Positions 19,741 through 29,165 of a DNA stretch of 64,000 nt are shown in pieces. The stretch is taken from NCBI GenBank assembly GCA_021819245.1, contig JAKARI010000014.1:1-64000 (forward strand), given 5' to 3'. Made by a program: the position numbers and the translations under genes. The number at the start of each line of letters is the position of its first letter. Positions within the stretch are counted from its first letter, which is position 1. The notes beneath the pieces were generated by a model that saw only the letters and a program-made list of their open reading frames with translations, made no database searches and was not told the DNA's origin. Source of the DNA: Pseudomonadota bacterium (GTDB lineage Bacteria; Pseudomonadota; Gammaproteobacteria; Acidiferrobacterales; Acidiferrobacteraceae).

Positions 19741-20642
19741 GTCGTTATGGAAAGGTCGCCGTGCTTTATGGGGGCCAGTCCTCGGAGCGCGCCGTGTCTC
19801 TGAAAAGCGGGGAGGCGGTGCTCGCCGCCCTGCGCGCGCGCGGCATCGACGCCCACGGGATCGACGCCGGGCGCGACCTCGCGGCGCGCCTTGCCGAAGG
19901 TTACGACCGCGCCTTTATCGCGCTTCACGGGCGCTTGGGCGAGGATGGCTCGGTGCAGGGGCTGCTCGAGGTCATGGGCATGCCTTATACCGGCAGCGGG
20001 GTCGCGGCCTCGGCGGTCGCCATGGACAAGATGTTGACAAAAGCGGTATTGCGCGCGGCATCGCTGCCGACCCCTGATTTCCGCCTGCTGCGCCGCGAGG
20101 AGGACCTGGCATCGGTCACCGCGCTTGGCCTGCCGCTCATCCTGAAACCGGTATCCGAGGGCTCGAGCATCGGGGTGAGCAAGGTCGTATCCCCGGCGGA
20201 TCTGGAAACGGCGTTTCGCAAGGCGCATGCCTATGGGCCGGTGCTCGCCGAGACCTGCATCACCGGCCCGGAATATACCTGCGCCATTCTCGGCGACCGG
20301 GCCTTGCCGGTGATAAGGCTCGAGACCGCGCGGGATTTTTATGATTACGACGCCAAGTATGTGCTGGATACGACACGCTACCACTGCCCATGCGGCTTGC
20401 CGGCGGCAGAGGAGCGCGCCATGCAGGCGCTTGCGCTCGCGACCTTCGAGGCGCTTGGCGCGCGTGGCTGGGGGCGTGTCGACATCATGGCCGGCGCCGG
20501 CGGCGCGCCTTATGTGCTCGAACTCAACACCGTACCGGGAATGACGGACCACAGTCTCGTGCCGATGGCGGCCCGCCATGCCGGCCTGGGATTCGAGGAT
20601 CTGGTGCTGGCCATCCTGTCTGAAACCCTGGAGGCGCCATGA
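19737..20642 (+). CDS. ddl: D-alanine--D-alanine ligase
   Basis: A 301-residue ATP-grasp ligase that supplies the D-Ala-D-Ala used by MurF and is the target of cycloserine in this family. VLYGGQSSERAVSLKSG, ALHGRLGEDGSVQGLLE, KPVSEGSSIGVSKV and LELNTVPGMTDHSLVPMAA are characteristic. It resembles the DdlB form found in dcw clusters. ATGA overlaps join it to murB and ftsQ. Confidence 0.96.
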   Translation: MSRYGKVAVLYGGQSSERAVSLKSGEAVLAALRARGIDAHGIDAGRDLAARLAEGYDRAFIALHGRLGEDGSVQGLLEVMGMPYTGSGVAASAVAMDKMLTKAVLRAASLPTPDFRLLRREEDLASVTALGLPLILKPVSEGSSIGVSKVVSPADLETAFRKAHAYGPVLAETCITGPEYTCAILGDRALPVIRLETARDFYDYDAKYVLDTTRYHCPCGLPAAEERAMQALALATFEALGARGWGRVDIMAGAGGAPYVLELNTVPGMTDHSLVPMAARHAGLGFEDLVLAILSETLEAP

Positions 20643-21415
20643 GAATGGGCGCAGACGTCAGGGCCCGCGCCGCGCCCGACCACCGTAGCTCGTGGTGGTC
20701 GGGGCGTACGCGCCGCATCAACCGGCGGTATGCGCGCACCGCGGCGCTGATCGTAGCCGGTCTGGCCCTGGCCCTGGGCGGGCATGCGCTGCTCGCCCCC
20801 AACCGCTTCCCGGTGCGGTCAGTCCATGTGATTGGCCGTTTCCAGCGGATTCCGCAACCGCTGCTGATCGCCGCGGTCCGGCCATTTCTGTACCAAAACT
20901 TCTATAGCCTGCGGCTTGCCGCCGTTCGCGCCGCGGTGTCGCAGGTGCCATGGGTGGGTTCGGTGCGCGTCGAGCGGCGCTTCCCGCGGGCCCTCGTGAT
21001 CACCATCGGGCGGCTCCATCTTGCGGCGCGCTGGGCGCACGGCGGATGGGTCGATACCCATGGCGAGCATGTGCATCTGCAGGGCTACGGGCCACCCGCG
21101 GGGTTGCCGGTGTTCCAGGGGCCGGCCGCCAGCGAACAGGAGATGTGGACCCATTACGAGCGCCTGCAGGCGCTCTTGCAGCCTGCGGGGCTTGCCATAG
21201 CGGCGTTGGACCTCACCCGCCGCGGCACCTGGCGGGTGATGCTTAAGGGCGGACCGCTCCTCGTCCTGGGTCGTAAGGCCTGTGCGCCACTTCAGCGTTT
21301 CCTGACAGTGTTTCCACAGCTCGCCGCCCGGCGCAGCGCGATGCGGCAGGTCGACTTGCGGTACACGAACGGCTTTGCCATCGGCTGGAAGACCGGCCCG
21401 GGGGGACAGAAATGA
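20639..21415 (+). CDS. ftsQ: Cell division protein FtsQ
   Basis: A 258-residue bitopic membrane protein. It has a basic cytoplasmic N-terminus of about 32 residues and one membrane helix (about 33-52). A POTRA domain begins near FPVRSVHVIGRFQRIP, and the FtsQ/DivIB beta domain contains RRFPRALVITIGRLHLAARW. It is a scaffold of the divisome that recruits FtsL and FtsB. Its start at 20639 overlaps the ddl stop and its stop overlaps ftsA. Confidence 0.94.
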   Translation: MRMGADVRARAAPDHRSSWWSGRTRRINRRYARTAALIVAGLALALGGHALLAPNRFPVRSVHVIGRFQRIPQPLLIAAVRPFLYQNFYSLRLAAVRAAVSQVPWVGSVRVERRFPRALVITIGRLHLAARWAHGGWVDTHGEHVHLQGYGPPAGLPVFQGPAASEQEMWTHYERLQALLQPAGLAIAALDLTRRGTWRVMLKGGPLLVLGRKACAPLQRFLTVFPQLAARRSAMRQVDLRYTNGFAIGWKTGPGGQK

Positions 21416-22653
21416 CGAAAAAGAATGACGCCCGGCTCGTCGTGGGCCTGGACATCGGGACATCCAAGGTCCTGGCGATCGTAGGCGAGGTCGGGCGCGA
21501 CGGCACGATCGAGATCATAGGGGTGGGTCATCAGCCCTCGCGGGGCCTCAAAAAGGGAGTGGTGGTCAACATCGAGTCGACCGTCCAATCGATTCAGCGC
21601 GCGGTCGAGGAGGCGGAACTCATGGCCGGCTGCCAGATCCATTCGGTCTATGCCGGGATCGCCGGTAGCCACATCAATTCCGTCAATTCCCATGGGATCG
21701 TGGCCATCAAGACCAAGGAGGTCGGGCAGGGGGACGTCGACCGCGTGCTCGAGGCGGCGCGCGCGCTGCCGATACCGGCTGACCAGAAGATCCTCCATAT
21801 CCTGCCGCAGGAATACATCATCGATCGCCAGGATGGCGTGCGCGAGCCTATTGGCATGTCCGGTGTGCGGCTCGAGGCCAAGGTCCATATCGTGACCGGC
21901 GCGGTGAGCGCCGCCCAGAACATCGTCAAGTGCGTGCGGCGCTGCGGGCTTGAAGTCGACGACATCATTCTCGAGCAACTTGCCTCGAGCCTGTCGGTCC
22001 TGACCGAAGACGAAAAGGAGCTCGGCGTCTGCCTGGTGGATATAGGCGGCGGCACGACGGATATATCGGTCTTTACCCAGGGCGCGATCCGCCATACGTC
22101 CGTGATTCCGATCGCCGGCGATCAGGTGACAAACGATATCGCAGTCGCCTTGCGCACGCCGACGCAATACGCAGAAGACATCAAGAAGCGATGGGCCTGC
22201 GCCTTAGGCCAGGGCGTGGAGGATGGGGTGGTCGAGGTCCCCGGTGTCGGCGACCGGCCGCCGCGCAAGTTGTCGCGGCAGACGCTGGCGGAGGTCGTGG
22301 AGCCGCGCATAACGGAGCTCTATGAATTGGTTGCAGACGACTTGCGCAAGAGCGGATTCATGGACGTTTTGGGGTCGGGCATCGTGCTGACCGGAGGGAG
22401 CGCAAAGATGGAAGGCATGGTGGAGCTTGCCGAGGAGGTATTCCACATGCCGGTGCGCCTTGGGGTCCCGCAGTATGTCGGGGGCTTGAGCGGGGTTGTC
22501 CACAACCCGATTTTTGCGACCGGTGTGGGCCTTGTCCTGTATGGACAGAAACATGCCGCAGGCCCGGGCATCGAACCGGCCGGCCGCCAGACCGCGGGGC
22601 GGTTCTCGGAGATATTGAGTCGCATGAAAAGCTGGTTTCAAGGGAATTTTTAG
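21412..22653 (+). CDS. ftsA: Cell division protein FtsA
   Basis: A 413-residue actin-like ATPase that tethers FtsZ to the membrane. VGLDIGTSKVLAIVGE is the phosphate-1 loop, and CLVDIGGGTTDISVF and GIVLTGGSAKMEGM are later nucleotide-binding segments. The C-terminus SRMKSWFQGNF is an amphipathic membrane-targeting helix. The start overlaps ftsQ; a 47-nt gap with an AGGACAGGAG ribosome site separates it from ftsZ. Confidence 0.97.
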   Translation: MTKKNDARLVVGLDIGTSKVLAIVGEVGRDGTIEIIGVGHQPSRGLKKGVVVNIESTVQSIQRAVEEAELMAGCQIHSVYAGIAGSHINSVNSHGIVAIKTKEVGQGDVDRVLEAARALPIPADQKILHILPQEYIIDRQDGVREPIGMSGVRLEAKVHIVTGAVSAAQNIVKCVRRCGLEVDDIILEQLASSLSVLTEDEKELGVCLVDIGGGTTDISVFTQGAIRHTSVIPIAGDQVTNDIAVALRTPTQYAEDIKKRWACALGQGVEDGVVEVPGVGDRPPRKLSRQTLAEVVEPRITELYELVADDLRKSGFMDVLGSGIVLTGGSAKMEGMVELAEEVFHMPVRLGVPQYVGGLSGVVHNPIFATGVGLVLYGQKHAAGPGIEPAGRQTAGRFSEILSRMKSWFQGNF

Positions 22654-22700
22654 GGGGGGAACGCCGGTGCGGACATCACGACAGGACAGGAGAATGGACC

Positions 22701-23849
22701 ATGTTTGAAATCTTAGAGGCAGGCGGCCAGCAGGCCGTGATCAAGGTCATCGGGGTCGGCGGCGGCGGCGGTAACGCCATCGAATATATGATGAGTTCTC
22801 AGGTCGACGGCGTGGAGTTCATCGTCGCCAATACCGACGCTCAGGCCATCAAGAAGTCGTCCGCCAATGTCATCTTGCAGCTCGGCTCCAATTTGACCAA
22901 AGGGCTGGGGGCGGGCGCGGACCCGAATGTCGGCCGGCAGGCCGCGATGGAGGATCGGGAGCGTATCGCCGAGGCCCTGGCGGGCTCGGACATGGTGTTC
23001 ATTACCGCCGGAATGGGGGGCGGTACCGGCACCGGGGCGGCACCGATCGTGGCGCAGATTGCCAAGGACCAGGGGATTCTGACCGTCGCGGTGGTTACCA
23101 AGCCGTTTCCGTTCGAGGGCAAAAAGCGCATGACCATCGCCGAGCAGGGGATACGGGATCTCGGCGAATACGTGGACTCCATCATTACCATCCCGAACGA
23201 AAAGCTTTTGGCGGTGGTTGGCCGGGACATGACGCTGCTCGATGCCTTTGGCAAGGCCAATCAGGTCTTGCAGGGGGCCGTGCAGGGCATCGCCGAGCTC
23301 ATAACGCGCCCCGGCCACATCAACGTTGATTTCGCGGATGTGCGCACGGTCATGTCCGAGATGGGTATGGCCATGATGGGGTCCGCGGTCGCGCGCGGAT
23401 CGGACCGGGCACGAGAGGCCTCGCGCGGGGCGATCTCGAGCCCCCTTTTGGAGGATGTGGATATTGCCGGCGCCCGCGGGATGCTGGTTAATATAACCGC
23501 CGGGGCCGACATGTCCTTGGGCGAGTTCGCCGAGGTCGGCGACACCATAAAGGAGTTCGCCTCGGACGACGCGACCGTGGTCATAGGAACGGCCATCGAT
23601 CCCAGCATGGAAGACGAGATGCGGGTCACGGTCGTGGCCACGGGCCTGGGCAACGGCCACAAGCGCGCGGGGGCACCGCTCAAGGTCGCCAAGGGCGGCA
23701 ACCCGGTGCCTGGCGCCTCGGCCCCGCTCAATTATGACGAACTCGATACGCCGACTGTCATCCGGAACCGGCGGGTCGGCGAGAAGCCCGATGCGGGGGC
23801 CCCTGACTACCTGGACATCCCGGCGTTCCTGCGGCGTCAGGCCGATTAG
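22701..23849 (+). CDS. ftsZ: Cell division GTPase FtsZ
   Basis: The 382-residue tubulin homologue that forms the Z ring. IKVIGVGGGGGNAIEYM binds guanine nucleotide, GMGGGTGTGAAPIVA is the tubulin signature, and NVDFADVRTVM contributes to the interface. After a linker it ends in DYLDIPAFLRRQAD, the conserved tail that binds FtsA and ZipA. It has its own strong ribosome site in the gap after ftsA, which fits higher expression than its neighbours. Confidence 0.98.
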   Translation: MFEILEAGGQQAVIKVIGVGGGGGNAIEYMMSSQVDGVEFIVANTDAQAIKKSSANVILQLGSNLTKGLGAGADPNVGRQAAMEDRERIAEALAGSDMVFITAGMGGGTGTGAAPIVAQIAKDQGILTVAVVTKPFPFEGKKRMTIAEQGIRDLGEYVDSIITIPNEKLLAVVGRDMTLLDAFGKANQVLQGAVQGIAELITRPGHINVDFADVRTVMSEMGMAMMGSAVARGSDRAREASRGAISSPLLEDVDIAGARGMLVNITAGADMSLGEFAEVGDTIKEFASDDATVVIGTAIDPSMEDEMRVTVVATGLGNGHKRAGAPLKVAKGGNPVPGASAPLNYDELDTPTVIRNRRVGEKPDAGAPDYLDIPAFLRRQAD

Positions 23850-24022
23850 GTCCGTTTGTCGGGCTAGGGGGGCCGGATACCGCGGCCGGGCCGCTGCTGG
23901 CCTGGACAGGATGGCATTTTGTCATTATTGTTAAGGACGATGCCGCATTTTGGCCCGGTGGCCGTACAGGGAGGTTCGGCGTGGTCGGCAGGCAGCTTTG
24001 TGCTTCATAGCGCGGAAGTCTC

Positions 24023-24934
24023 ATGATAAAGCAACGTACGTTAAAGAACGTGATTCGCGCCACTGGCGTTGGACTGCACACCGGAGAGAAGGTGTACCTG
24101 ACCCTTCGTCCGGCCCCGGTTGATACCGGCATCATATTCCGCCGAGTGGATATGCCGCAGCTCGTGGAAATACGAGCCTGTCCCGAGAATGTGAGCGATA
24201 CGCGGTTGTCGACGACGCTTGAGCATAATGGCGCGCGCGTCTCGACAGTCGAGCACCTGATGTCGGCATTCGCGGGCCTTGGAATCGACAACGCCTACGT
24301 CGATCTGACAGCGCCCGAAGTCCCGATCATGGACGGCAGCGCCGGTCCGTTCGTGTTCCTGATCCAGTCGGCGGGCATCGAGGAGCAGTCGGCCCACAAG
24401 CGCTTCATTCGCCTTCGTAAGACCATCGAGATTCAAGATGGCGACAAATGGGTCCGGTTCGAGCCCTGGGAGGGCTTCAAGGTATCATTCACGATAGATT
24501 TCGATCACCCGATTTTCCGCAACTCGACTCAGGTCGCCTGCATAGATTTCTCTACGACCTCGTTTGTCAAGGAGATCAGCCGCGCCCGCACGTTTGGCTT
24601 CATGCGCCAACTCGAGGCCCTGCGCCAGAATGGGCTCGCTCGGGGCGGCGGTCTCGACAATGCCGTCGTGATGGACGATTTTCGCATTCTGAACGAGGAC
24701 GGGCTGCGCTATGAGGACGAGTTCGTCAAGCACAAGATTCTCGACGCCATAGGCGACCTCTATCTTCTGGGTCATCCGCTGATAGGGGCCTTTAGTGCGT
24801 GCAAATCCGGTCATGCCCTGAATAACCGCTTGTTGCGTGTGCTGGTGGCGGATGCCGATGCCTGGGAGATCGTCTCATTCGAGGAGGGCGACCGGCCGGC
24901 CATCTCCTTTGCAAGGACGGTCCCCGCGATGTAA
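24023..24934 (+). CDS. lpxC: UDP-3-O-acyl-GlcNAc deacetylase LpxC
   Basis: A 303-residue zinc deacetylase that performs the committed step of lipid A synthesis. It shows the N-terminal [19 protein letters not shown], zinc-site region [33 protein letters not shown], and [17 protein letters not shown] in the second half. It lies 173 nt after ftsZ, the common place in gammaproteobacteria. The gap has a small GC dyad (GCGGCCGGGCCGC) without a T-run, so read-through from ftsZ is possible. Confidence 0.97.
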   Translation: MIKQRTLKNVIRATGVGLHTGEKVYLTLRPAPVDTGIIFRRVDMPQLVEIRACPENVSDTRLSTTLEHNGARVSTVEHLMSAFAGLGIDNAYVDLTAPEVPIMDGSAGPFVFLIQSAGIEEQSAHKRFIRLRKTIEIQDGDKWVRFEPWEGFKVSFTIDFDHPIFRNSTQVACIDFSTTSFVKEISRARTFGFMRQLEALRQNGLARGGGLDNAVVMDDFRILNEDGLRYEDEFVKHKILDAIGDLYLLGHPLIGAFSACKSGHALNNRLLRVLVADADAWEIVSFEEGDRPAISFARTVPAM

Positions 24935-24981
24935 GCGGGTCCCGCACGGAGCCTGACAACCCAGACTTCAAGGATATCGAT

Positions 24982-25479
24982 GTGAAAGAACGCAAGCCAG
25001 CCGTGATCACGCTGCGGGTCGTGGCCCATAGGAGCGGCCTCAATCGCCACTACCGGTTGAACCCGCGCCAGTGGCGCACCGCCATCGTTTTGGGCGCAGG
25101 GCTCGTTCCGCTGGTGCTCGCATGGGGCGTCTTTGGCATCTTGCGGGATCTCGCCCCGGCCTCGTTTGGCGCCCAAGCGGGCGCGCGTCCAGCGGCCGTG
25201 GTGCGCGCCGAGGTGGCGTCACTCGCGCGTGATACGAGCGCGGGCCTGAGCGTCATGGCCGTTGAACTGGGCGCACTCAACGCCAACGCCGTGCGCCTGG
25301 CGCGCCTGGAGCGGCAACTGGTCCGCACGGCCGGGATCTCGCTTGCGCGCGCGCACCCGGGGGGCGTGCGGTTGCATACCCTGCCGGTGGCCTCGCGCGG
25401 CCGTTCGCGCCTGATCACGGAGCTCCGCTTGCTGGCGCAACGCCTGGCCCCGGCGGCGCATAAACCGCGAGTATTATGA
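24982..25479 (+). CDS. Membrane-anchored protein resembling an M23 peptidase N-terminus
   Basis: A 165-residue protein of unknown function. It starts at GTG 24982 after an AAGGA site; the ATG two bases earlier is out of frame. It has a basic N-terminus, one membrane helix (about 33-52) and a periplasmic helical region with heptad-like spacing (VELGALNANAVRLARLERQLVRTAG). That layout matches the N-terminal half of the M23 endopeptidase encoded next, with which it overlaps by 4 nt, but there is no LytM domain. It may be a duplicated, catalytically empty anchor that partners the peptidase. SecM, found at this position in E. coli, is excluded by the lack of a signal peptide and arrest motif. Confidence 0.7.
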   Translation: MKERKPAVITLRVVAHRSGLNRHYRLNPRQWRTAIVLGAGLVPLVLAWGVFGILRDLAPASFGAQAGARPAAVVRAEVASLARDTSAGLSVMAVELGALNANAVRLARLERQLVRTAGISLARAHPGGVRLHTLPVASRGRSRLITELRLLAQRLAPAAHKPRVL

Positions 25480-26390
25480 ATCTCATCATTCTGCGCGAAG
25501 GCGATACGCGCGCCCGCCCCATGAGCGTAAGCCTGCGCACGCTGGTCATTGGCGGCCTGACATTGTTTGGTGTCGTGCCGCTCATTCTCGGGTCGCTCGC
25601 CTTCTGGCTCGTGACGGCCTATGCCCCTGGCACCCTGGCCGGCCACGGTCGCCAGGCGGCCGCGCTCAGGCAGGCGCATGCGCTTGCGCAGATGAGCGAC
25701 GCCGATCTCACGCGGCTTGCGGCGACGGTCGGGCGCCTGCGCGCCCGCGCAAGCCAGCTCGACGCCCTGTCGGCGCGCCTCGGGGCGCTCGCGCACCTGC
25801 CGGGAGAGCCGCACGCGACAAGCGCCTCGTTTACGTGGGCCCCGGCCGTGCCCGCCGACGGTGCCGACTGGACCGTGGCCGGTCTCACGTCCGTGGCGCA
25901 TCAACTCAAGGCGAATTTCATGCGTCGCTCGGCCGAGCTTGCGGTGCTGGCGTCGGCATTGGCCGCGCGTCAGGTCATGGCGCTCACGACCCCCGGGGGC
26001 TGGCCGGTGCGCGGTGGCTGGATCTCGTCGCCCTTCGGTCCCCGGCCCAACCCCTTCACCGGGCGGCCCGGTTTCCACCCCGGCGTCGATATCGCGGCCC
26101 CCATTGGAACGCCCGTACGTGCCATGGCCGCCGGGATCGTGATATTCGCAGGGGCCGATGGCGGTTTCGGCCGGCTCGTCAAGATCGAGGATGGCCATGG
26201 CGAGATCACCATGTATGCGCATTTGAGCGCACGCTATGTGCATGTCGGCGAGGTGGTTCATAAGCATGAGCTTTTGGGGCGGGTCGGCGATACCGGGTAT
26301 TCCACGGGCCCGCACCTCCATTTCGAGGTCATGCTCCACGGGGTCCCCATCAATCCCATCGGCTTCCTGGACCTTGCAGACCGGCACTGA
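25476..26390 (+). CDS. M23 family peptidoglycan endopeptidase
   Basis: A 304-residue membrane-anchored LytM-type metallopeptidase expected to cut peptidoglycan cross-links in the periplasm. A membrane helix (about 21-48) and a coiled-coil stretch (about 56-110) precede the catalytic domain. FHPGVDIAAP gives zinc ligands H201 and D205, MYAHLS gives H249 and GPHLHFEV gives H280 and H282, so the active site looks complete. A peptidase of this kind between lpxC and secA is common in gammaproteobacteria. It is translationally coupled to the anchor protein before it. Confidence 0.92.
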   Translation: MNLIILREGDTRARPMSVSLRTLVIGGLTLFGVVPLILGSLAFWLVTAYAPGTLAGHGRQAAALRQAHALAQMSDADLTRLAATVGRLRARASQLDALSARLGALAHLPGEPHATSASFTWAPAVPADGADWTVAGLTSVAHQLKANFMRRSAELAVLASALAARQVMALTTPGGWPVRGGWISSPFGPRPNPFTGRPGFHPGVDIAAPIGTPVRAMAAGIVIFAGADGGFGRLVKIEDGHGEITMYAHLSARYVHVGEVVHKHELLGRVGDTGYSTGPHLHFEVMLHGVPINPIGFLDLADRH

Positions 26391-26402
26391 CCGCAAAAAG
26401 AG

Positions 26403-26431
26403 TTCAAGTAAGCCCCCTTTTCGGCCATAAT
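26403..26431 (+). promoter_or_regulatory. Probable secA promoter
   Basis: TTCAAG (26403-26408), a 17-nt spacer and CATAAT (26426-26431) lie in the 70-nt gap before secA. The -10 is good and the -35 moderate. Confidence 0.5.
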
Positions 26432-26460
26432 GCGACTTTTTCCGATCGGTCCCGAGGGCT

Positions 26461-29145
26461 ATGGCCGCCAACGTACTCAGTAGATTTTTCGGTAGCCGCA
26501 ACGACCGTGTCGTGCGGCGCATGCGCCAGAAGGTGGCGGCGATCAACACCCTCGAGGCCCGCTATGCGGCGTTGTCGGATGACGAGCTGCGTGGCCAGAC
26601 GGCGGTGTTCCGCGAGCGGCTTGCCAACGGCGAGGCCCTCAACGCCCTGCTCCCGGAGGCCTTCGCGGTCGTGCGCGAGGGTTCGCGCCGGGTGCTTGGC
26701 ATGCGCCACTTCGATGTCCAGCTGATAGGCGGCATGGTTCTGCACGAGGGCAAGATCGCCGAGATGCGCACCGGCGAGGGCAAGACCCTGGTGGCGACGC
26801 TCGCGGCCTATCTAAACGCCCTGCCAGGGTCCGGCGTGCATGTGGTCACGGTCAATGATTACCTGGCATCGCGCGATGCCGAGTGGATGGGGCGCCTCTA
26901 CCGCTTCCTCGGCCTGTCCGTCGGGACCATCGTATCGACGCTCGATGGGCCTGCCCGGCGCGAGGCCTACAACGCCGATATCACCTATGGCACCAACAAC
27001 GAGTTCGGCTTCGACTATCTGCGCGACAACATGGCCTTCAGCGCCGATGAGCGCGTTCAGCGTGTTCTCCACTACGCGATCGTCGATGAGGTCGACTCCA
27101 TTCTCATAGACGAGGCGCGCACGCCGCTTATCATATCCGGCCCTACCGAGGAGAACACCGATCTTTATATGAAGATCGACGCCATCGTTCCGCACCTCCA
27201 AAGGCAGGAGGGCGAGGACGCGCCTGGCGATTACACGGTCGATGAAAAGGCCAAGCAGGTCTACCTCACCGAGGAGGGCCATGAGACCGCCGAGCGCCTG
27301 CTTGCCAAGGCCGGCCTGCTCGCCTCGGGGGAAAGTCTCTACGACCTCGGCAGCATGGGCCTTCTGCACCATCTGAATGCCGCCCTGCGCGCACACGCGA
27401 TCTACCACCGCGAGGTCGATTACATCGTCAAAGACGGCCAGATCGTCATAGTCGATGAGTTTACCGGGCGCATGATGCCGGGGCGGCGCTGGTCCGACGG
27501 CCTCCATCAGGCCGTCGAGGCCAAGGAGCGCGTCGAGATTCAAAACGAGAATCAGACGCTCGCCTCCATCACGTTTCAGAACTATTTCCGCCTGTACCAC
27601 AAGCTGGCGGGCATGACCGGCACCGCGGATACCGAGGCATTCGAGTTTCAGGAGATCTATAATCTCGAGGTCACGGTGATACCGACCCATCGGCCGGCGA
27701 TACGAAAGGACCATGGCGATCAGGTGTACCGCACCGGTGCGGAAAAGCAGGCAGCGATCGTCGCCGACGTCGCGCAGGCCCACAAAAAGGGCCAGCCGGT
27801 GCTCGTCGGCACGGCGTCCATAGAGAGCTCGGAGAGCCTCTCGGCGCTCCTTAAGAAGGCCAATATCCCGCATGAGGTGCTCAATGCCAAGCACCATGAG
27901 CGCGAGGCGCATATCATCGCCCAGGCGGGTCGCGAAGGCGCCGTGACCATCGCAACGAATATGGCCGGCCGCGGCACGGATATCGTCCTGGGAGGCAACC
28001 CCGACGCGGCGCTGCCGGCCGATGCCGACGAGGTGACGCGCGAGCGCGCGCGCTATGAGTGGCAGGCGCGGCATGATCATGTGATCGAGGCGGGCGGCCT
28101 CAAGGTGATCGGTACCGAACGGCATGAGTCCCGCCGCATAGACAACCAGCTGCGCGGGCGGTCCGGCCGCCAGGGCGACCCCGGCGAGACGCGATTTTAT
28201 CTCTCGCTCGAGGATAACCTGATGCGCATCTTCGGGTCGGACCGTGTCTCCGGGCTTATGGAAAAGCTTGGCATGGAGCCGGGCGATGCCATCGAGCATC
28301 CGTGGGTGACGAAGGCCATAGAGAATGCGCAGCGCAAGGTAGAGGCGCACAACTTCGACATCCGCAAGCAGCTTCTCGAGTACGACGATGTTGCCAATGA
28401 TCAGAGAAAAGTCATATACGAGCAACGCAACAAGCTGCTCGTGGCAGAGGATGTGAGTGCAAGCGTCGCGGCCATTCACCGCGACGTCGTCGACGCCCTG
28501 ATAAGCGAGCACGTGCCGCCGGGCAGTTTCGAGGAGCAATGGGATGTCAGCGGGCTCATGGCGACGCTCGAGCGCGAGCTGCGCTTAAACGTGCCCGCCG
28601 GCCAGTGGCTCAAGGAGGACGCGAGCCTCGACGAGGATGGGCTGCGCGCGCGCATTCAGGAGGCGGCTGAGAAGCGCTACCGCGAGAAGGCCGCGGAGAT
28701 CGGTGACGACACCATGCGCCATCTGGAAAAGGCCATCATGCTGCAGGTCCTCGATCTCCAGTGGAAGGACCACTTGGCGGCCATGGACCATCTGCGCCAG
28801 GGTATACAGCTGCGTGGCTACGCGCAAAAGAGCCCACAACAGGAGTACAAGCGCGAGGCCTTCGAGCTATTCTCTGAGATGCTGGATCGCATCAAGCGCG
28901 AGGTCATCACCACGATCGCCCAGGTCGATATTCAAGACGAGAGCGACATCGATTTGATAGACGAACAGCGGCGCCAGCAGGGCATGACGTTCTACGACCA
29001 CCCAACCCTCGGTGCGGGGGAGGCGGACGCCGATGTCGTTGTGCAGCAAACCATCGTGCGCGGCGGGCCCAAGGTGGGCCGCAACGACCCCTGCCCTTGC
29101 GGTTCGGGGAAGAAGTACAAACAGTGCCACGGGCGTCTCGCATAA
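26461..29145 (+). CDS. secA: Protein translocase ATPase SecA
   Basis: The 894-residue motor of the Sec pathway, which pushes unfolded proteins through Sec[23 protein letters not shown] is Walker A and [20 protein letters not shown] is Walker [18 protein letters not shown], the [16 protein letters not shown] motif VI and the helical scaffold follow. The C-terminal zinc site [14 protein letters not shown], which binds SecB and phospholipid, is intact. The start is ATG 26461 after a GAGGG site. Confidence 0.98.
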   Translation: MAANVLSRFFGSRNDRVVRRMRQKVAAINTLEARYAALSDDELRGQTAVFRERLANGEALNALLPEAFAVVREGSRRVLGMRHFDVQLIGGMVLHEGKIAEMRTGEGKTLVATLAAYLNALPGSGVHVVTVNDYLASRDAEWMGRLYRFLGLSVGTIVSTLDGPARREAYNADITYGTNNEFGFDYLRDNMAFSADERVQRVLHYAIVDEVDSILIDEARTPLIISGPTEENTDLYMKIDAIVPHLQRQEGEDAPGDYTVDEKAKQVYLTEEGHETAERLLAKAGLLASGESLYDLGSMGLLHHLNAALRAHAIYHREVDYIVKDGQIVIVDEFTGRMMPGRRWSDGLHQAVEAKERVEIQNENQTLASITFQNYFRLYHKLAGMTGTADTEAFEFQEIYNLEVTVIPTHRPAIRKDHGDQVYRTGAEKQAAIVADVAQAHKKGQPVLVGTASIESSESLSALLKKANIPHEVLNAKHHEREAHIIAQAGREGAVTIATNMAGRGTDIVLGGNPDAALPADADEVTRERARYEWQARHDHVIEAGGLKVIGTERHESRRIDNQLRGRSGRQGDPGETRFYLSLEDNLMRIFGSDRVSGLMEKLGMEPGDAIEHPWVTKAIENAQRKVEAHNFDIRKQLLEYDDVANDQRKVIYEQRNKLLVAEDVSASVAAIHRDVVDALISEHVPPGSFEEQWDVSGLMATLERELRLNVPAGQWLKEDASLDEDGLRARIQEAAEKRYREKAAEIGDDTMRHLEKAIMLQVLDLQWKDHLAAMDHLRQGIQLRGYAQKSPQQEYKREAFELFSEMLDRIKREVITTIAQVDIQDESDIDLIDEQRRQQGMTFYDHPTLGAGEADADVVVQQTIVRGGPKVGRNDPCPCGSGKKYKQCHGRLA

Positions 29146-29165
29146 GGGGCGATCAAGGAGCGATT

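Noticed and set aside
23850-24022. Terminator between ftsZ and lpxC
   Set aside because: A GC dyad (GCGGCCGGGCCGC) is present, but no T-run follows it, so I do not call a terminator.
24982-25479. SecM-like secretion monitor ahead of secA
   Set aside because: There is no cleavable signal peptide and no arrest sequence of the FxxxxWIxxxxGIRAGP type, and an M23 gene separates it from secA.
26812-28539. Long open frame (575 codons) on the minus strand
   Set aside because: It is antisense to secA. The plus-strand frame has complete SecA motifs, while this one has none and arises from GC-rich codon use.
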